From Lytechinus pictus (Eukaryota > Echinodermata > Echinoidea > Temnopleuroida > Toxopneustidae), in NCBI RefSeq assembly GCF_037042905.1, contig NC_087259.1:22757001-22821000 (forward strand): a DNA stretch of 64,000 nucleotides. The letters are read 5' to 3'. The stretch's first letter is position 1, and every line of letters begins with the position of its first letter. The notes under the pieces were generated by a model. That model ran no database searches, was not told where the DNA came from, and was given only the letters and a program-made list of their open reading frames with translations. Made by a program: the position numbers and the translations under genes. Positions 12,101-22,201 of this stretch are shown piece by piece.

Positions 12101-12189
12101 ATGCATTGCCACATGATCTTAAACAATGTACATCTCTCTATTCGTTTAAAGCTTCGTTGAAAAAATTTCTTATATCTAAATATACCTAA
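9142..12189 (+). CDS. ORF2p: APE endonuclease + reverse transcriptase, apparently intact
   Basis: This 1015-aa protein has no internal stop. The APE-type endonuclease occupies about residues 70-285, with HLNIRSL (N77), LTETWL (E107), GDFNID (D213/N215) and ISDHLPI (S277, D278, H279), all expected catalytic positions. The RT occupies about 495-770, with SSGHDGISVYLL, YRPISLLPSISKILEK, QYGFRENHST, MDLSKAFD (D654), GVPQGSILGPLLF and FADD (D743-D744). The CR1/L2-type C-terminus ends FLISKYT. It would nick target DNA and reverse-transcribe element RNA in place (target-primed reverse transcription). The ATG at 9142 is the first in the frame, though the true start could be a later Met such as that just before the endonuclease. 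All key residues are present, so it may be recent or active. Confidence 0.9.
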   Translation: MLLAYTFTCTHMHHAPRLLLQRLQPKSYLFSFNRADILNGETFSPQCKYYTASEFNKAFHKVAQSDIPDYFSLMHLNIRSLQKNFDTFCEFLSTLNTFPFSIIGLTETWLHPMSPPIYNIDNYNFLHTDRKVGKGGGVALYVHKDLNYKVRHDIELQNIESLFIEISNAKNKNKIIGVIYRPPTYNADTFLNELESSLESVSRENKKIYITGDFNIDLSFPYTTIGQHFTNLLSSVGLQHLVNKPTRISNISNTILDNIFSNVLDRNNNGIIYYDISDHLPIFAMYPNDKRPHQPRDKENITRRKETQRNIESLKVDLAEENWHDIYLEQNTNDSYVIFLDKLLYYYDKNVPLLRVKSSKKKNKQPWVTQGIIKSIFTRNRLYKISIKSPTIQNINKYKKFRNKLTSVIRLARKSYFSDKIENNKDNKNSLWKSVNEILGKKKESYDNINFVENGQHLRNPSDVANAFNNFFNNIGPNLASKIVSNDNDFSEYLNDFPENSVFFNPTNTHEILEIVRSLKPTKSSGHDGISVYLLKQIIHFIASPLMHIFNLSLYHGIVPDPLKIAKIIPIYKKDDPCLTSNYRPISLLPSISKILEKVVYKRLYSFLNNNNILIPNQYGFRENHSTDYAILQLFDKISDSLSKKEHTVGIFMDLSKAFDTMDHRILLCKLKRYGIRGVVFNWFKDYLSNRRHYVSFKSKTSNICTMKCGVPQGSILGPLLFLIYMNDIVNASRELTYVLFADDTNVFYSHKDLNILVPTLNLELKKLSKWFKANKLSLNLSKTNFMYFKHIQTKHMFLNIYIDDIPIIEKQETKFLGVWIDSNLTWNSHIHNISMMASRGIGILFRLKYYLSKKSLFMLYNSFVLSHLSYCNLVWGYSSKVKIETIFRLQKKALRICTHSHFIAHTDPIFHNLKTLKIEDINIYQTAIFMFKFSSNIIPIPFRNFFVYNKDIHKYPTRHSTDLHLTNPRILLAHKTIRHHGPDIWNALPHDLKQCTSLYSFKASLKKFLISKYT

Positions 12190-12568
12190 TTTGATTCACC
12201 TGCACTCACCCACATGCACACACTTGCAATTCTTTTTACCATTTTTTTCTACCAATATATATATATTTTTAAATCTTATATTTCGTGACGATCAATTTAT
12301 CAAATATGATTTATGATGGTTTTCATGTAGCCCCCTCTCCTGGCTGCTATTGCTTCAAGCATCTTTGTGCTTATAATAGCTGGCCCCTGTATTTTACCGA
12401 ACTATATCACATGCTTAGGTATGATTTAATTATCAGTCTTTTCTGTATTATTTACAATGTATCTCTTTAATTGTCACATTTAAATTGTATTCATTCAATT
12501 ATGTGAACATGTTAATTTATTATTGATTTATGAATAAAATGCAGAAACTCCTGCAAAAAAAAAAAAAA
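9142..12568 (+). mobile_element. CR1/L2-like non-LTR retrotransposon, copy A
   Basis: An intact endonuclease-RT ORF is followed by a 3' UTR of about 365 bp ending 'aaaatgcagaaactcctgc' and an A-run (12555-12568). The C-terminal WNALPHDLKQC...FKASLKKFL pattern is typical of the CR1/L2 part of the Jockey-like group. The 5' boundary is not visible. A second, decayed relative (copy B) lies 1.6 kb downstream in the same direction. Confidence 0.8.
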
Positions 12569-14195
12569 TGGTACATTTATTTTAGACCAATGGAGGAAAG
12601 AACCTGGTCATTTCAGATGATCTTTTTTCTTTGCATGTTTAACTTTTCTGTTTACAAATACGAAGGCTGTTAAAGTAATAACCACTCTTTTTGTTGCTAA
12701 CAGTATTGGACAGAAGATGTAAGCTAGTTCAATGATCATGATGATGAATTGAGTTAGATTTATTTTCTAATTCTACAGTATGAAAATGGCCTGCAGCCAG
12801 TAGAGCATTCTTTTTGTCTAAATAATTCATCCGGTAATTGAAACATGATAAACGATGTGTTTTATAGGTGTCGGTCAAATTTTGAAATTGGTTCCTAACT
12901 TCGTGGTATATTAATAAATATGTCTTTTTTAGAGTTCAAACAAAAATATAGATTGTAACTCTGGATTAAAAAAAACAGTTTTTTTTTTTTTATCTTTGAG
13001 GAGTTTTAATTGATCCAGTGATCTGTTGGTGCTTGATTACTCTAGACTTATTTTTGATTACTTAAGTGTGAACATGACCTGGATCTCAGTAAAATATTCC
13101 TTTTATTCATTTCTCCGGAAATGTATATACATAAGCAAGATTAATATTTTGCCGGTGGATTTTTTTTTTTTTTATTTTTTTTTTTATTTTTAAATCTCGC
13201 GGTTCATTTCGGAGTAAAAAAGGAGTATATAGTAACTCCATTGATTAAAAAGAACAAACAAACCTGTGACATGTGACTGTGATGAATTCTAAATTCTAAA
13301 TCCAGTAAACTGCCCATTCTGGATTTATTTTGGAATTTTGGATTTAATGACAATCTTGTTTTAACCTTTGTGTACATTTTAATGCCATGCTTGTGCATTA
13401 TTCATAAAGGCTTATTCTTAACTGCAAAATTTTCTTTCTGTTTTGAAGAAGAAGAAAAAAATTTTACTGATCATAATCATAAGTGTACATTGCTGTTTTA
13501 AGGTCAAAAGAGGAAAGAACTTTGTAATTGTCATGTAGGTTTACTCTGTTCACTGAGGACGTACAGTATATAGGACATAATTATTTGTAAAAACAGTAAC
13601 CATTCTACATAAGAAAAAGATAGCTTTAGTTAATTTATGTTTGTGACAAATCAACTATGATTAATGTACAGCTAGTGTAACATGATCTGGATCTCAGACG
13701 ATCATTCTTTTTATTCATCAATTCACCGGTATTTCGATCAAGCCAAACAAATTGTATACCAGGTGTAAGAGTACAAGTTTTATTTAAATGTACGAACACC
13801 ATAACTACATTCGAATGCCTTTTCTCCTTCTTTCAGTTTTCTGGGAAGCATGCTCTGAACAATTTGAATTTGTGTCATTCCTTATCCTATTCTATATAGG
13901 GGAGGCTTCCCAGCTTGTTTTATTCACGGGAGCTCACCCAACTCTTTTATGCTTATTTAGTACAAAATATTTACGATGCAATTGACATCGTATATAATTG
14001 CCAATGTTTACCTGATGACTTTTCATGTGTTTGTGCTCCTTTTCTTCATAGGAATGTGTATAACCAGTTTTTCTTTATCCAATTATTATTCTCTCCAGTA
14101 CGTCCTTGCCTCGCTGACACTCAGAGCACGCGGTCTCGTCGGTCTCTTCAGGAAGCGATTCTTTTGCATTTCGTGTTTTTCTCTTTCAATTCCCA
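12569..14195. other. No gene recognised between the two L2-like copies
   Basis: AT-rich. The motifs 'gtgaacatgacctggatctcag' (near 13069) and 'aacatgatctggatctcagacgatcattc' (near 13680) are alike, as are the surrounding 'ctccgg' and 'accggtatt' stretches. This suggests a degraded direct repeat of a few hundred bp. No coding signal. Confidence 0.4.
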
Positions 14196-14439
14196 GTGAT
14201 TGAAAATTTCCCCTTTTCAGTGTTGAATGATGATGAGTTTTACAATTTGTTTAGGCCGAACAACGAAACCCAAAATACTAACTACAATTCTTCTTTTGAA
14301 AATCTCGTATCAATGGAGATGAATTTAGCTGCAGATTTAAATGAAAATAACGACAATAATTATCCAAGTTCGAATTACTTTACAATAAATCAATTTAATT
14401 ATCTTGATAAATCTACTTATACACTTTCAATAACATGAA

Positions 14440-16572
14440 TAATGCACATGAATATAAGGAGCTTGAGCTCTAATTTCGACAATTTACGCCTTTTATCCGA
14501 TTAATCTTCACAAACCAAAATGTCCATAATCGCGCTAACTGAGACATGGTTATCACAGGAATCTGATGGTTTATACTCACTTCCTGGTTACACATTTGTA
14601 GAAAACCATATAGGGGTAATAGACGGGGAGGACTCAGGGGTAGGTATCTATATCAATGAACAACTAGAATATTTTACTCACAATGATCTTAATTGTATGA
14701 ATGAAATTGCTGTATCTCTTATCATTGAAATTCGGGTACCAAACTCTAAAAACATAATGATCGCAGTATTTTATAGACCTCCTAACTCCAACACAAATAA
14801 TTTTTTGAATACTTGCAAGACTTTCTACAAAATCCGGTTTTTTATAATAAAGATTGTTATGTGGTAGGTGACTTTAATATAGACATATCTAAATCTAATC
14901 ACAATAGGTCACATGAATTTTTGGATATCATGCTTTCATCATCCTTTTTACCATTGATAACAAAACCCACTAGGGTTACTAACTAATCTGCAACCCTTAT
15001 TGATAATAATTTTTGTAATGTTTCTCCTTTACCCGAGTCTGGAATAATTTTATCTGATATTTCTGACCATTTCCCGATATTTTCAAGAACTCCGTTTAGG
15101 TTAGCAAAAAAAGATACCCCGCAACATAAATTCCGACGACTAACACCAAATAATTTACAGAGCTTAAAAGATGGTCTTGAAGACGCGGATTGGTCTGAGG
15201 CATTCAGTTCTCAAGATACCAATACAGCATATAATATATTTATGAAAATTTTTACTTCACATTTAGATAGACATGTACCATTGGTCAGTAAATGTAATAA
15301 TTATAAAAATAGTCCAAGACTTCCTTGGATATCGAAATCAATATTACGATCAATAAATCGCAAAAATAACTTATACTATGCCGATAAAATTAATCGCTCA
15401 GAAAAGTCACATCGTAAATATACTACATATAAAAATACCCTCACTAAATTATTGCGGAGTGAAAAACGAAAATATTTCACAAATCAATTAATTCGTTTCA
15501 AACACGACATCAATAAAACATGGAAAACAATAAACACTTCCATAAATAAACAAAGCACAAAAGCACGCATAAAAACAATAAAGCACAATAATGTTGAAAT
15601 TTATGATTCTTTTCGTATAGCTTAATATTTAATCAATACTCTACAAAAATTGGAAAAAGTCTTGCAGACAATATACCATTAACACAAAAAAAAATTACAG
15701 ATTTCATTCACCAACCAAACCCTAATTCTTTATTTTTAGTACCAGTACATAGAAATGAAATAATAGATATAGTGAACAACTTAAAAAACAAAAAAAGCTA
15801 TGGTCACGATGGTATTGACAATTTTTTTTTAAAGAATGTTATATAATATATTGTTGATCCATTAGCATACATATTCAACCTTTCTTTAAGTAATGGCGTC
15901 GTGCCTGACAATATGAAAATATCAAAGATAATACCAGTGCACAAAAAAGGAGAAAAGATTAATGTATGTAACTATAGACCGATAGCTTTATTACCTACTT
16001 TGTCCAAAGTTATGGAAAGGGTGATCTACACAAGATTATTAAATTTTTTGAATAAATATAATATAATCTCTGATTTTCAATTTGGATTTCGCCAAAAACA
16101 AAGTACATCTCATGCCACTCTCTCATTTATTGACAAAATAACAAAAGCTATTGACGACTTTGAACATACAATAGGTGTTTTTCTGGACCTCTCCAAGGCC
16201 TTTGACACTATAAATCATGAAATACTGCTCTACAAACTTGAAAATTACGAAGTTCGTGGAAAAGCCTTGGAGTGGTTCAGAAACTACCTCGTAAATCGTA
16301 AACAATTCGTAAGCATAAATGAACAAAATTCTTCTCTACAAAATGTTAACTGGGGTGTTCCCCAAGGCAGCCTCCTGGGCCCTCTCTTATTTATAATCTA
16401 TATAAATGACATCCAGAACTCCTCTGAAATACCCCGGACCATCCTTGCAAAATCAATTTTTACTTTTGAAGGCCCTAGACTCTGGGGAACTATTAATAAA
16501 AACATCAAAGAATCACCAAGCCTTTATTCTTTCAAATATAAGTTCAAAAAATTTCTCCAAGATAACCATTGA
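14440..16572 (+). pseudogene. Broken ORF2p (endonuclease-RT) of copy B
   Basis: Coding signal runs across at least three frames: endonuclease 14440-15090, linker 15242-15625, RT 15720-16570. The RT keeps YRPIALLPTLSKVMERV, QFGFRQKQSTSHA, FLDLSKAFD and GVPQGSLLGPLLF. After YINDIQNSSE it jumps directly to a C-terminal segment (RLWGTINKNIKESPSLYSF, then KFLQDNH). The FADD catalytic motif and about 250 residues are therefore missing by an in-frame internal deletion near 16430-16470. It cannot encode an active RT. Confidence 0.8.
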
Positions 16573-16841
16573 ATTTAACTCTTCATCACTCAAACTCTTG
16601 TATTTTTTTTTAAATCAAACATGATTATCATGTCACGTACGCTTTTCCATCTCTTTCGTTTTCCTGTTGATCAACGAGGTCCGTCTGTGAGTGCTGGGGC
16701 TGGATTCCGGAGACCTTTAATCTCTCTTTTTCTTATTTCCTTTTCTATTTTAATTTCCCCTATTTCCTTTTAATTTAACTGGTTCATGCTCAAGTTGTTA
16801 TTTTGATTTGTATATGCTATGCAACTACAAGAATATTTATT

Positions 16842-16883
16842 AGGAGGCTGCACTCTACAAGCTCCGCTTTTTAGCAGCCTCCT
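16842..16883 (+). other. 3' UTR hairpin of L2-like copy B
   Basis: AGGAGGCTGC pairs perfectly with GCAGCCTCCT across a 22-nt loop. A stem-loop close to the 3' end is a known feature of L2/CR1-type elements, where the RT recognises its template. Confidence 0.7.
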
Positions 16884-17030
16884 CCATTTCCAACCTGATA
16901 TGTAATAATCTTGAATATAATTTTTGTACAGGAATACTTGAATTATGTTTTGTTATTTATATGTTAAAATGTACAAAATAAACTGTAATTGTTGAAAATG
17001 GAAATAAACGAAATGAAATGAAATGAAATA

Positions 17031-17752
17031 TTAGTTTGCAATATTATGAGTTGTACTTTGTTGAGTAGACAAAAAAAAATGCTGGAGAACGCTACCATAA
17101 GCAGTGCTTGACTAGGGTAGCGGCCTCAAACGTAATAGCGAAATAAACAATGCGGATGAATATGATTTTCCTGCCCGGTCCCCTTTATTTGACCAAAACA
17201 TGATCCTACCCTGGAAATGATATATGAATTTTGTAAACGCTGGTTTAAGTGCGATTAATAAAATGAGTTAATAAAGTCAAAGCTGAAAAAAAAGCAAATA
17301 CAAAGAAAATAGAAAAATGAGACATTCGATCTAGACTGGGTGCAAGGTGCAGTTAGTTTCATATATATTAGTTTTAATGTTTAGCCTATTAAAAGTTTAT
17401 CCGGCAGTTTCTATCAAACTTTGTCGAAACTTTAAAGTGCCTTATCGATTTGACAAAAGGGCGAAATATTTTATATTATCAAGTCTACTTAATATCGATA
17501 TCATTTTAACACCTCATCTTGCCAAGCAGGCGCGGTTCTAGGCTAAAATTTTGAAGGTGTTTCTGGGGGCTTGAGAGATTTTCGACGTTGGCTTATTCAA
17601 TAAATGGTATGGGCAGCGTATGTGTACTTGGGAGAATATGCTGATGTGATTCAGCAGCTAGTCCCCCGCCCATGTTTCTAATAAAAACTAAAATCACATC
17701 TTCAAAATGTTTGAGAATGTTTGTAATAACCATGTCATGTATGATACCTATC
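17031..17752. other. No gene recognised
   Basis: Sequence between the tail of copy B and the left end of the DDE transposon. It holds AT-rich unique-looking DNA and no coding frame beyond 64 codons. Confidence 0.4.
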
Positions 17753-17792
17753 TACGGAGCCCGAGAGGGGACATGCATGAAATTTTTTTTTT

Positions 17793-18104
17793 AGTAAGTC
17801 GTTCCCACCACTTATAAGTCGTTACCACCACTTATAAGTCGTTACCACCACTTATAAGTCGTTCCCACCACTTATAAGTCGTTACCACCACTTATAAGTC
17901 GTTACCACCACTTATAAGTCGTTCCCACCACTTATAAGTCGTTCCCACCACTTATAAGTCGTTCCCACCACTTATAAGTCGATACCACCACTTATAAGTC
18001 GTTCCCACCACTTATAAGTCGTGACCACCACTTATAAGTCGTTCCCACCACTTATAACTCGTTACCACCACTTATAAGTCGTTCCCACCACTTATAATTC
18101 GTTT
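17793..18104. repeat. Left subterminal array, about 15 units of 20 bp
   Basis: The unit is CTTATAAGTCGTTACCACCA, with GTTCCC, GTTACC, GATACC and GTGACC variants in the spacer between two constant blocks. The period is exactly 20 from 17811 to 18090 (14 full units), with partial units on both sides. Subterminal repeats of this sort commonly bind transposase; that is an inference here. Confidence 0.95.
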
Positions 18105-18214
18105 ACTGCGTCTGGACTAAATTCTTCGTAAGGCCTATGCTAGAGCGATTTAGAGTCGATTTAGAGTCGTCTTTTTTAAAACTACTGATTTTGTTCTGAC
18201 CATTTTAGCCAAAA

Positions 18215-19940
18215 ATGGATGAACGAGAGCAAGAACGAAATGCAGTGATAAAGATATGCTTTGAAATGGGACTCATGTACAAAGACATAGTTACGATTCT
18301 TGCCACAGAGTGTGGAATTGTAATTTCTTTCCGTCATTTGAAAAGGCTGCTCAGACAGCATGGCCTGTCAAGGAGAAAAAACTACAGTGACATCGGTGAG
18401 GTTGTAGACTTTATTCTAAAGCAGGTCGAGGGATCGGGTCGTCTGCATGGCTACCGATGGATGTTTGAAAAATGTCGGGCACATCATATCAATTGTAAAA
18501 AGGAAGATGTAAGGATAATCCTTGGAGTTGTCGACCCAGAAGGGACAACTCAGAGGAGAAGGAGAAGACTGAGGCGACGTCAGTATTCATCCAAAGGGCC
18601 AAACTTTTTGTGGCATCTGGACAGCTACGACAAACTGAAAGCATTTGGAATATGCATTAATGGCTGCATCGATGGGTTTTCCAGGAAAATAATGTGGATG
18701 AACGCCTACCACACTTCATCAGACCCGAAGGTGATTGGAGGGTACTACATAGAAAAGGTGTCAGACATCGGAGGATGTCCATCTGTTGTACGTGGGGATC
18801 TAGGTACCGAGAATAGATATGTGCGTGACTTTCAAAGGTTCTTCCGTGAGGACGACGAAGATGGCATGGCGGGCATTCGCAGTTATCTAGAAGGTCCAAG
18901 CACCGCCAATCAAAGGATCGAGTACTGGTGGTCCTTCCTTCGAAGGGAGTGCATGGAATTTTGGATCTATTTTTTTCGCGATTTGCAAGATGACGGTGAT
19001 TTCATTGGCAATTTCGTAGATGTCAATCTCCTACGGTTTTGTTTCTTACATCTTATCCAGGTAAGAGCAATGGCAATTTTTACCTCCATTTTAGATTTGC
19101 ATGACCATCGACCAAAATTAAGAATCAGAAATTAAGATTAGAAGAAAATCTTTAACTTTACTTTATAATATCATATAGATCTAGGCCTTTAATTGTTCTT
19201 TTACAGTGATCAACTTTTTTGTTCGCACTGCAAATGAATTGAAGCAGCGCAAGGATCTGGTTCTGGACATTTGAGAATGTCGATCCCCAAGAAGTAACGA
19301 AGTTGGATGTTGATCACACTTTCAAAAGGATCAATGTAAAAAAAAGTTGGGGCGTTTTTGCAGGGTAGCTTTGCCCCACCCCCTCCAAAGGGTCAGGGGT
19401 GCTGCTCTCAGGGGCCTGATTTAATATAGCATTTAGTAACCGAAGCCATAGATGTTTAATCATGCTTCAGTGCCGAATAGAATATTGCCAAACATTTTAC
19501 ATTTTCATTTTCATGTTTCCTCCCTTGTGTCTTTTGTTGACGGTATACTGGTTTATGCTTAAAATATTAAATGACGCCGTTTTATCTCTTTCCCATCTCA
19601 ATTGCAGGCTGAGCTTGATGAAGTGGTAGATGTATGGGATCGGCATCTCATTAGACCATCGAGGAACGTCCAAGCTCCTAGCGGCCGCCCAAACATTATG
19701 TTCAACTTGCCGTCTTTGTACACTACAAGAGATTATCTGCATGGTGTGAGCCAGGAACGTATGCAAGCATGCAAAGAGGAATGTGTTTTCAGAAAAACAA
19801 TACCATGTGATGAAGACATCTTTGAACTCTGTTGCATCGTGATGAATGAAGTTGGGTACGAGTATCCAAGAGACGGACACGGTGCTCGACTTCTTTATGT
19901 AGCTCTTCGACGTGAGATAACACACTTGCTTAACAATTAA
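18215..19940 (+). CDS. DDE/integrase-core transposase, two exons
   Basis: Join 18215-19060 and 19608-19940, 392 aa. The donor at 19061 (CAG|GTAAGAG) and acceptor at 19607 (TTGCAG|GCT) preserve phase 0. The N-terminus (about 1-60) looks like a helix-turn-helix (MYKDIVTILATECGIVISFR, LKRLLRQHGL). An Arg-rich patch lies at 114-122. An RNase H-like core follows: D136 in FLWHLDSYD, D195 in VVRGDLGTEN, E236 in NQRIEYWW (40 residues between the last two). Exon 2 supplies ELDEVVDVWDRHLIRP and a Cys-containing tail. It matches an 'integrase core domain' family found in cnidarian, fish and echinoderm transposons that I recall but cannot name with certainty. All three acidic residues are intact, so it may be active. 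It should cut and rejoin the element at its inverted repeats. Confidence 0.85.
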
Positions 19941-21165
19941 TTCTGTCTGAAGGTGCAGCAGCTATAGGTTCAAACCAACTTAACCAAGGAATACAAACAA
20001 TACCTGTTCATGTGGGTGTGTTTTAAGTTTTTCCTTTTTTGTTCTTCTTAAAAATTTACTATGAGAAGGCTTTTTTTTTCCACCGCCACCCCCCCCCCCG
20101 GTTGCCCCCTCTTTCTTTCTCTCTCCCTCTCTCTTTTTTTCTCTCTACCCCTCTCTCTATATTGATAGGTTCACATGGTGTGATTACCATGATAATCAGA
20201 ATAGATTGATATATATGATGACGGTACGTAAATGTAAGGTGAGGTAAATGTAAGGTGAGGTAGATCTAGGCCTATATCAGTATATGTAATTAAGAAAAGT
20301 AATATTTCAAAATGATATTGTGTGGGTTTACGTTAATTTTTAAACTCACCTAGCTGGCAATCACAACAGTACTTGGAGTTGGAAGTGTAATTATTTAAGC
20401 TTTGGAAATGTCTGACTTGTTATAGTTATAACAGGACCAACTCCCCGCCCCCCCCCCCCTTCTCTCGATTCCTCTCTTGATCCAACTCTCTCCCTGGTCG
20501 GAACGAAGTCAGTCCTAATTAGACCTAACGTTACAAGACTGTGAAGACTCTCAATTAAATATAAATCGCTCTATCCTAGGCCTATAGGATAAAGGTTTAT
20601 AGTCGATCTGTAGTCACGTTAAAAGCAGTAAAATAAAGTAAACGTAGGCCTACCTATACGGGACCTATACATCTATCCAGGTCTTACTTGTTTCCGTCCT
20701 CGGCATGCATGACCGACCCCATTCAGAAAATCGTCAGCAACATGCTTCTTCTTCTTGTTGTTGTTATAATGTTGGGTACCCGGGTCTGTTGTTGTTGTTG
20801 TTGTTATTTTAAATAGGCAAACTAGTCAGTTTTGACGATTGTTGCCTTGTAAATTTGCTTTCCCTTTTTTTTCAAAAGAATAATTTCTTTGTTCAATCTA
20901 TATCAGTTAAAAAAAAGTGAAGGAAAGATAGGAAAGAAAAGTTCTTAGGAAATCGTGCAAGACCACCTCTCCTGCCCTGTATTAGTACGTTATCCTGACA
21001 AGCCCGCTCGAGGTACATTTCGAGGGCGTCTCAGGCGTACAAACAAATTGTACTCCCTATGTCTCTCAAACGTGAGCAGGTGGCGCTCTATCCGATACCT
21101 CGTAGAACTCCATTTTAAAATTCCGCAGGTGAAAATTTATGTCAAATCGATCAGATCAATATTAA
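19941..21165. other. Transposon interior without recognisable gene
   Basis: Poly-C tracts (near 20087 and 20447), pyrimidine-rich DNA, GTT microsatellite stretches near 20755-20805, and no coding frame above 74 codons. It lies between the transposase stop and the nested retrotransposon tail. Confidence 0.5.
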
Positions 21166-21376
21166 ATTTTTTTTTTTAACTTTTTAACAAAAAAATACAT
21201 TTACAGTAGAGTAAATACTGACATTCAAGGGCCATATGATAAAGTGAAAGTGACAAGAAAGGTGCACACATAGACTATTTAGGTGAAAAGATCATCGATT
21301 ACATCATAAACAATTACCCCCCAAGATGAATAATATACACCTTGCTCAGAAAAGTATTTTGGTCACGAAGTCTTGA

Positions 21377-22096
21377 CTACACCCTGTTGTAATGGTTGCC
21401 ATCCTGGCAACCAAATTGAAATCTATAAGTCCTTTTGAAATATCTGATAAGTGCACTTTGGGTCTTTACTGCGAGATTCTCCACTTTACGTTCCGCATCA
21501 GAGATATTGTTAACATTTAATTCAGCAAGTAATAGGGCTCGTTGAATTATAAATCTAGGGCGAACATATAAGAAGTGGTACATCGTTTCTCTTTCATTGC
21601 AGAAATCACACTTTCCAGTTGTGTGTCTTCCCGTCTTAAAAAGGAAGTCATTCAAACCCAAACCTCCCAAACGTAATCTGTGGATCATTTTTTCACCACT
21701 TTTGTCTGTGCAGAGATAATCAAAGGGTGTTTTTTCTGATACAACTTTCTGGTATTTTCTTAATTCTGAAGTTGACTTGTCCCATCTCTTCTGCCATTCA
21801 TTTCTTGCAAGGACTTTTACAATCTTTTTTGTTTCTTGGATATTCAAACCATTATTTATCTCTATTTCTTGTTTTAGGGCTGCCTTTGCATAGAAGTCAG
21901 CCGTTTCGTTTCCATTAACCCCACAGTGAGATGGAATCCACTCTAAGCAAATCAATATACCTTTATATTTTAGACAAGTAGCGGTATTTATGATTTCTCT
22001 AACGAAATTATCATCGTTGTTTTCCTTCACTGCTTCGATAGCACTCAGAGAATCGGTAAAAATTACCACTTTATTATAAACATTCAAAATTTCCAA
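21377..22096 (-). pseudogene. RNase H and C-terminal part of nested retrotransposon
   Basis: The 239-aa frame has VVIFTDSLSAIEAV (catalytic Asp of the FTDS motif), LEWIPSHCGVNGNETAD (conserved His and final Asp of RNase H) and a C-terminal CDFCNERETMYHFL, a CxxC...H zinc-knuckle-like motif. It is separated from the RT frame by a 101-nt segment (22101-22201) that breaks the frame. Confidence 0.8.
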
Positions 22097-22100
22097 CCAT

Positions 22101-22201
22101 CTTCTTCATCCTACACTGACTGCCTCCTTCAATCCTGAAGATTCTTGCAGTATTGTAGTACCGGGGGCCGGCAGGTGCAATACACCGGGTGAACACCCTA
22201 C
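22101..22201 (-). other. 101-nt GT...AG-bounded insertion inside the nested retrotransposon ORF
   Basis: Read on the minus strand it begins GTAGGGTGTT and ends GATGAAGAAG. The RT frame before it (ALQWFVK) and the RNase H frame after it (LEILNVYNK) are in register only without it. It could be a small intron, but it lacks a pyrimidine tract before its AG. A small insertion is at least as likely. Confidence 0.5.

Larger units (their letters stand above)
14196..17030 (+). mobile_element. CR1/L2-like non-LTR retrotransposon, copy B (decayed)
   Basis: This is a relative of copy A. The endonuclease start (HMNIRSLSSNFDNL) is at about 14440, LTETWL near 14540, GDFNIDIS near 14870, ISDHFPIFS near 15060 and the RT at about 15880-16420. 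The 3' UTR ends in (AAATG)n at 17001-17030. A 10-bp hairpin precedes the tail. Several frameshifts and stops make it non-autonomous. Confidence 0.8.

Noticed and set aside
17793..18104. CRISPR-like appearance of the 20-bp arrays
   Set aside because: Units are contiguous with no unique spacers, the DNA is eukaryotic, and the arrays sit inside transposon ends.
22140..22200. Resemblance of 'tattgtagtaccgg...ggtgcaatacacc' to the 3' part of U2 snRNA
   Set aside because: Similarity is confined to about a dozen bases around TATTGxAGTACC and the rest does not fit.
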